The notes under the pieces are model-generated. The model did not search any database and was not told the origin of the DNA. It was given only the letters and a program-made list of their open reading frames with translations. Of a stretch of DNA of 13,416 bases, positions 13,372 through 13,416 are shown one piece after another (the first letter of the stretch is position 1; each line of letters begins with the position of its first letter). Source of the DNA: an uncultured Eubacteriales bacterium (GTDB lineage Bacteria > Bacillota_I > Bacilli_A > RF39 > UBA660). A program made the position numbers and the translations under genes. The DNA is taken from contig OMQW01000046.1 in the NCBI GenBank assembly GCA_900313345.1, positions 1-13,416 of the forward strand, written 5' to 3'.

Positions 13372-13416
13372 AATTTGATTCATAACTGCTTCTGCAAAGT
13401 TTTCTTCTTTCTTTTC
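13363..13416 (-). CDS. C-terminal end (17 codons) of an unidentified gene
   Basis: The frame entering from the right edge reads EKKEENFAEAVMNQIKG and stops at TAG 13365-13363. An intrinsic terminator overlaps the stop, which supports a real gene end. Seventeen residues are too few to name it. In Bacillus the gene on this side of 6S RNA and yrvM is aspS, but I cannot match this tail to AspRS. Confidence 0.6.
   Translation of the reverse strand, partial: EKKEENFAEAVMNQIKG

Noticed and set aside
1..13416. CRISPR arrays, insertion sequences, tRNA or rRNA genes
   Set aside because: I saw no regularly spaced direct repeats, no transposase frames and no TTCGA-type tRNA arms in the noncoding stretches. 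Short IS remnants in the decayed region cannot be fully excluded by eye.

Overview
The window comes from a very AT-rich, low-GC Gram-positive bacterium (Bacillota, probably an uncultured gut lineage of the Bacilli/Erysipelotrichia/RF39 kind; the rank is inference). The evidence is a T-box leader, strong AGGAGG-type ribosome binding sites, a Bacillus-like LexA and a TmcAL. TGA is used as a stop (mutM and the gene before it end in TGA), so this is not the Mycoplasma/Spiroplasma code. TAA and TAG also end intact genes.

Layout, left to right. (1) 1-2242, minus strand: a valine-type T-box operon, with a promoter, the T-box leader and its terminator, an HD-domain protein, and valS, which runs off the left edge. 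(2) 2278-3399, plus strand: tmcAL (tRNA-Met cytidine acetate ligase), divergent from the T-box operon. (3) 3453-4923, minus strand: monocistronic pyk (pyruvate kinase), whose promoter starts inside the terminator of the preceding operon. (4) 4905-9295, minus strand: a tightly packed DNA-repair operon polA - unknown 231-aa gene - mutM - unknown 71-aa gene. (5) 9342-10273: a divergent SOS pair. lexA lies on plus and a previously uncalled 47-aa single-pass membrane protein lies on minus. Two LexA-like operators lie between them, one filling the 17-bp spacer of the small gene's promoter. (6) 10272-11597, minus strand: a decaying stretch with two broken genes, a PH-domain protein with an in-frame TAA and the 3' part of a surface-type protein with in-frame TAG and TAA. 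(7) 11582-13089, minus strand: tcdA (t6A dehydratase) preceded by an overlapping unknown 259-aa gene. (8) 13092-13281, minus strand: an about 185-nt structured RNA that I read as 6S RNA, from its rod fold, its terminator and its position next to tcdA (yrvM). (9) 13343-13416: the last 17 codons of another minus-strand gene and its terminator.

How the genes fit together. Three themes are visible: tRNA function (valS, tmcAL, tcdA), DNA damage repair and its control (lexA, the 47-aa SOS peptide, polA, mutM), and basic metabolism/transcription control (pyk, 6S RNA). The most interesting item is the LexA-controlled 47-aa membrane peptide. It sits where Bacillus subtilis has yneA, the SOS division inhibitor, but has no LysM domain. 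The two unknown proteins inside the polA-mutM operon come next in interest.
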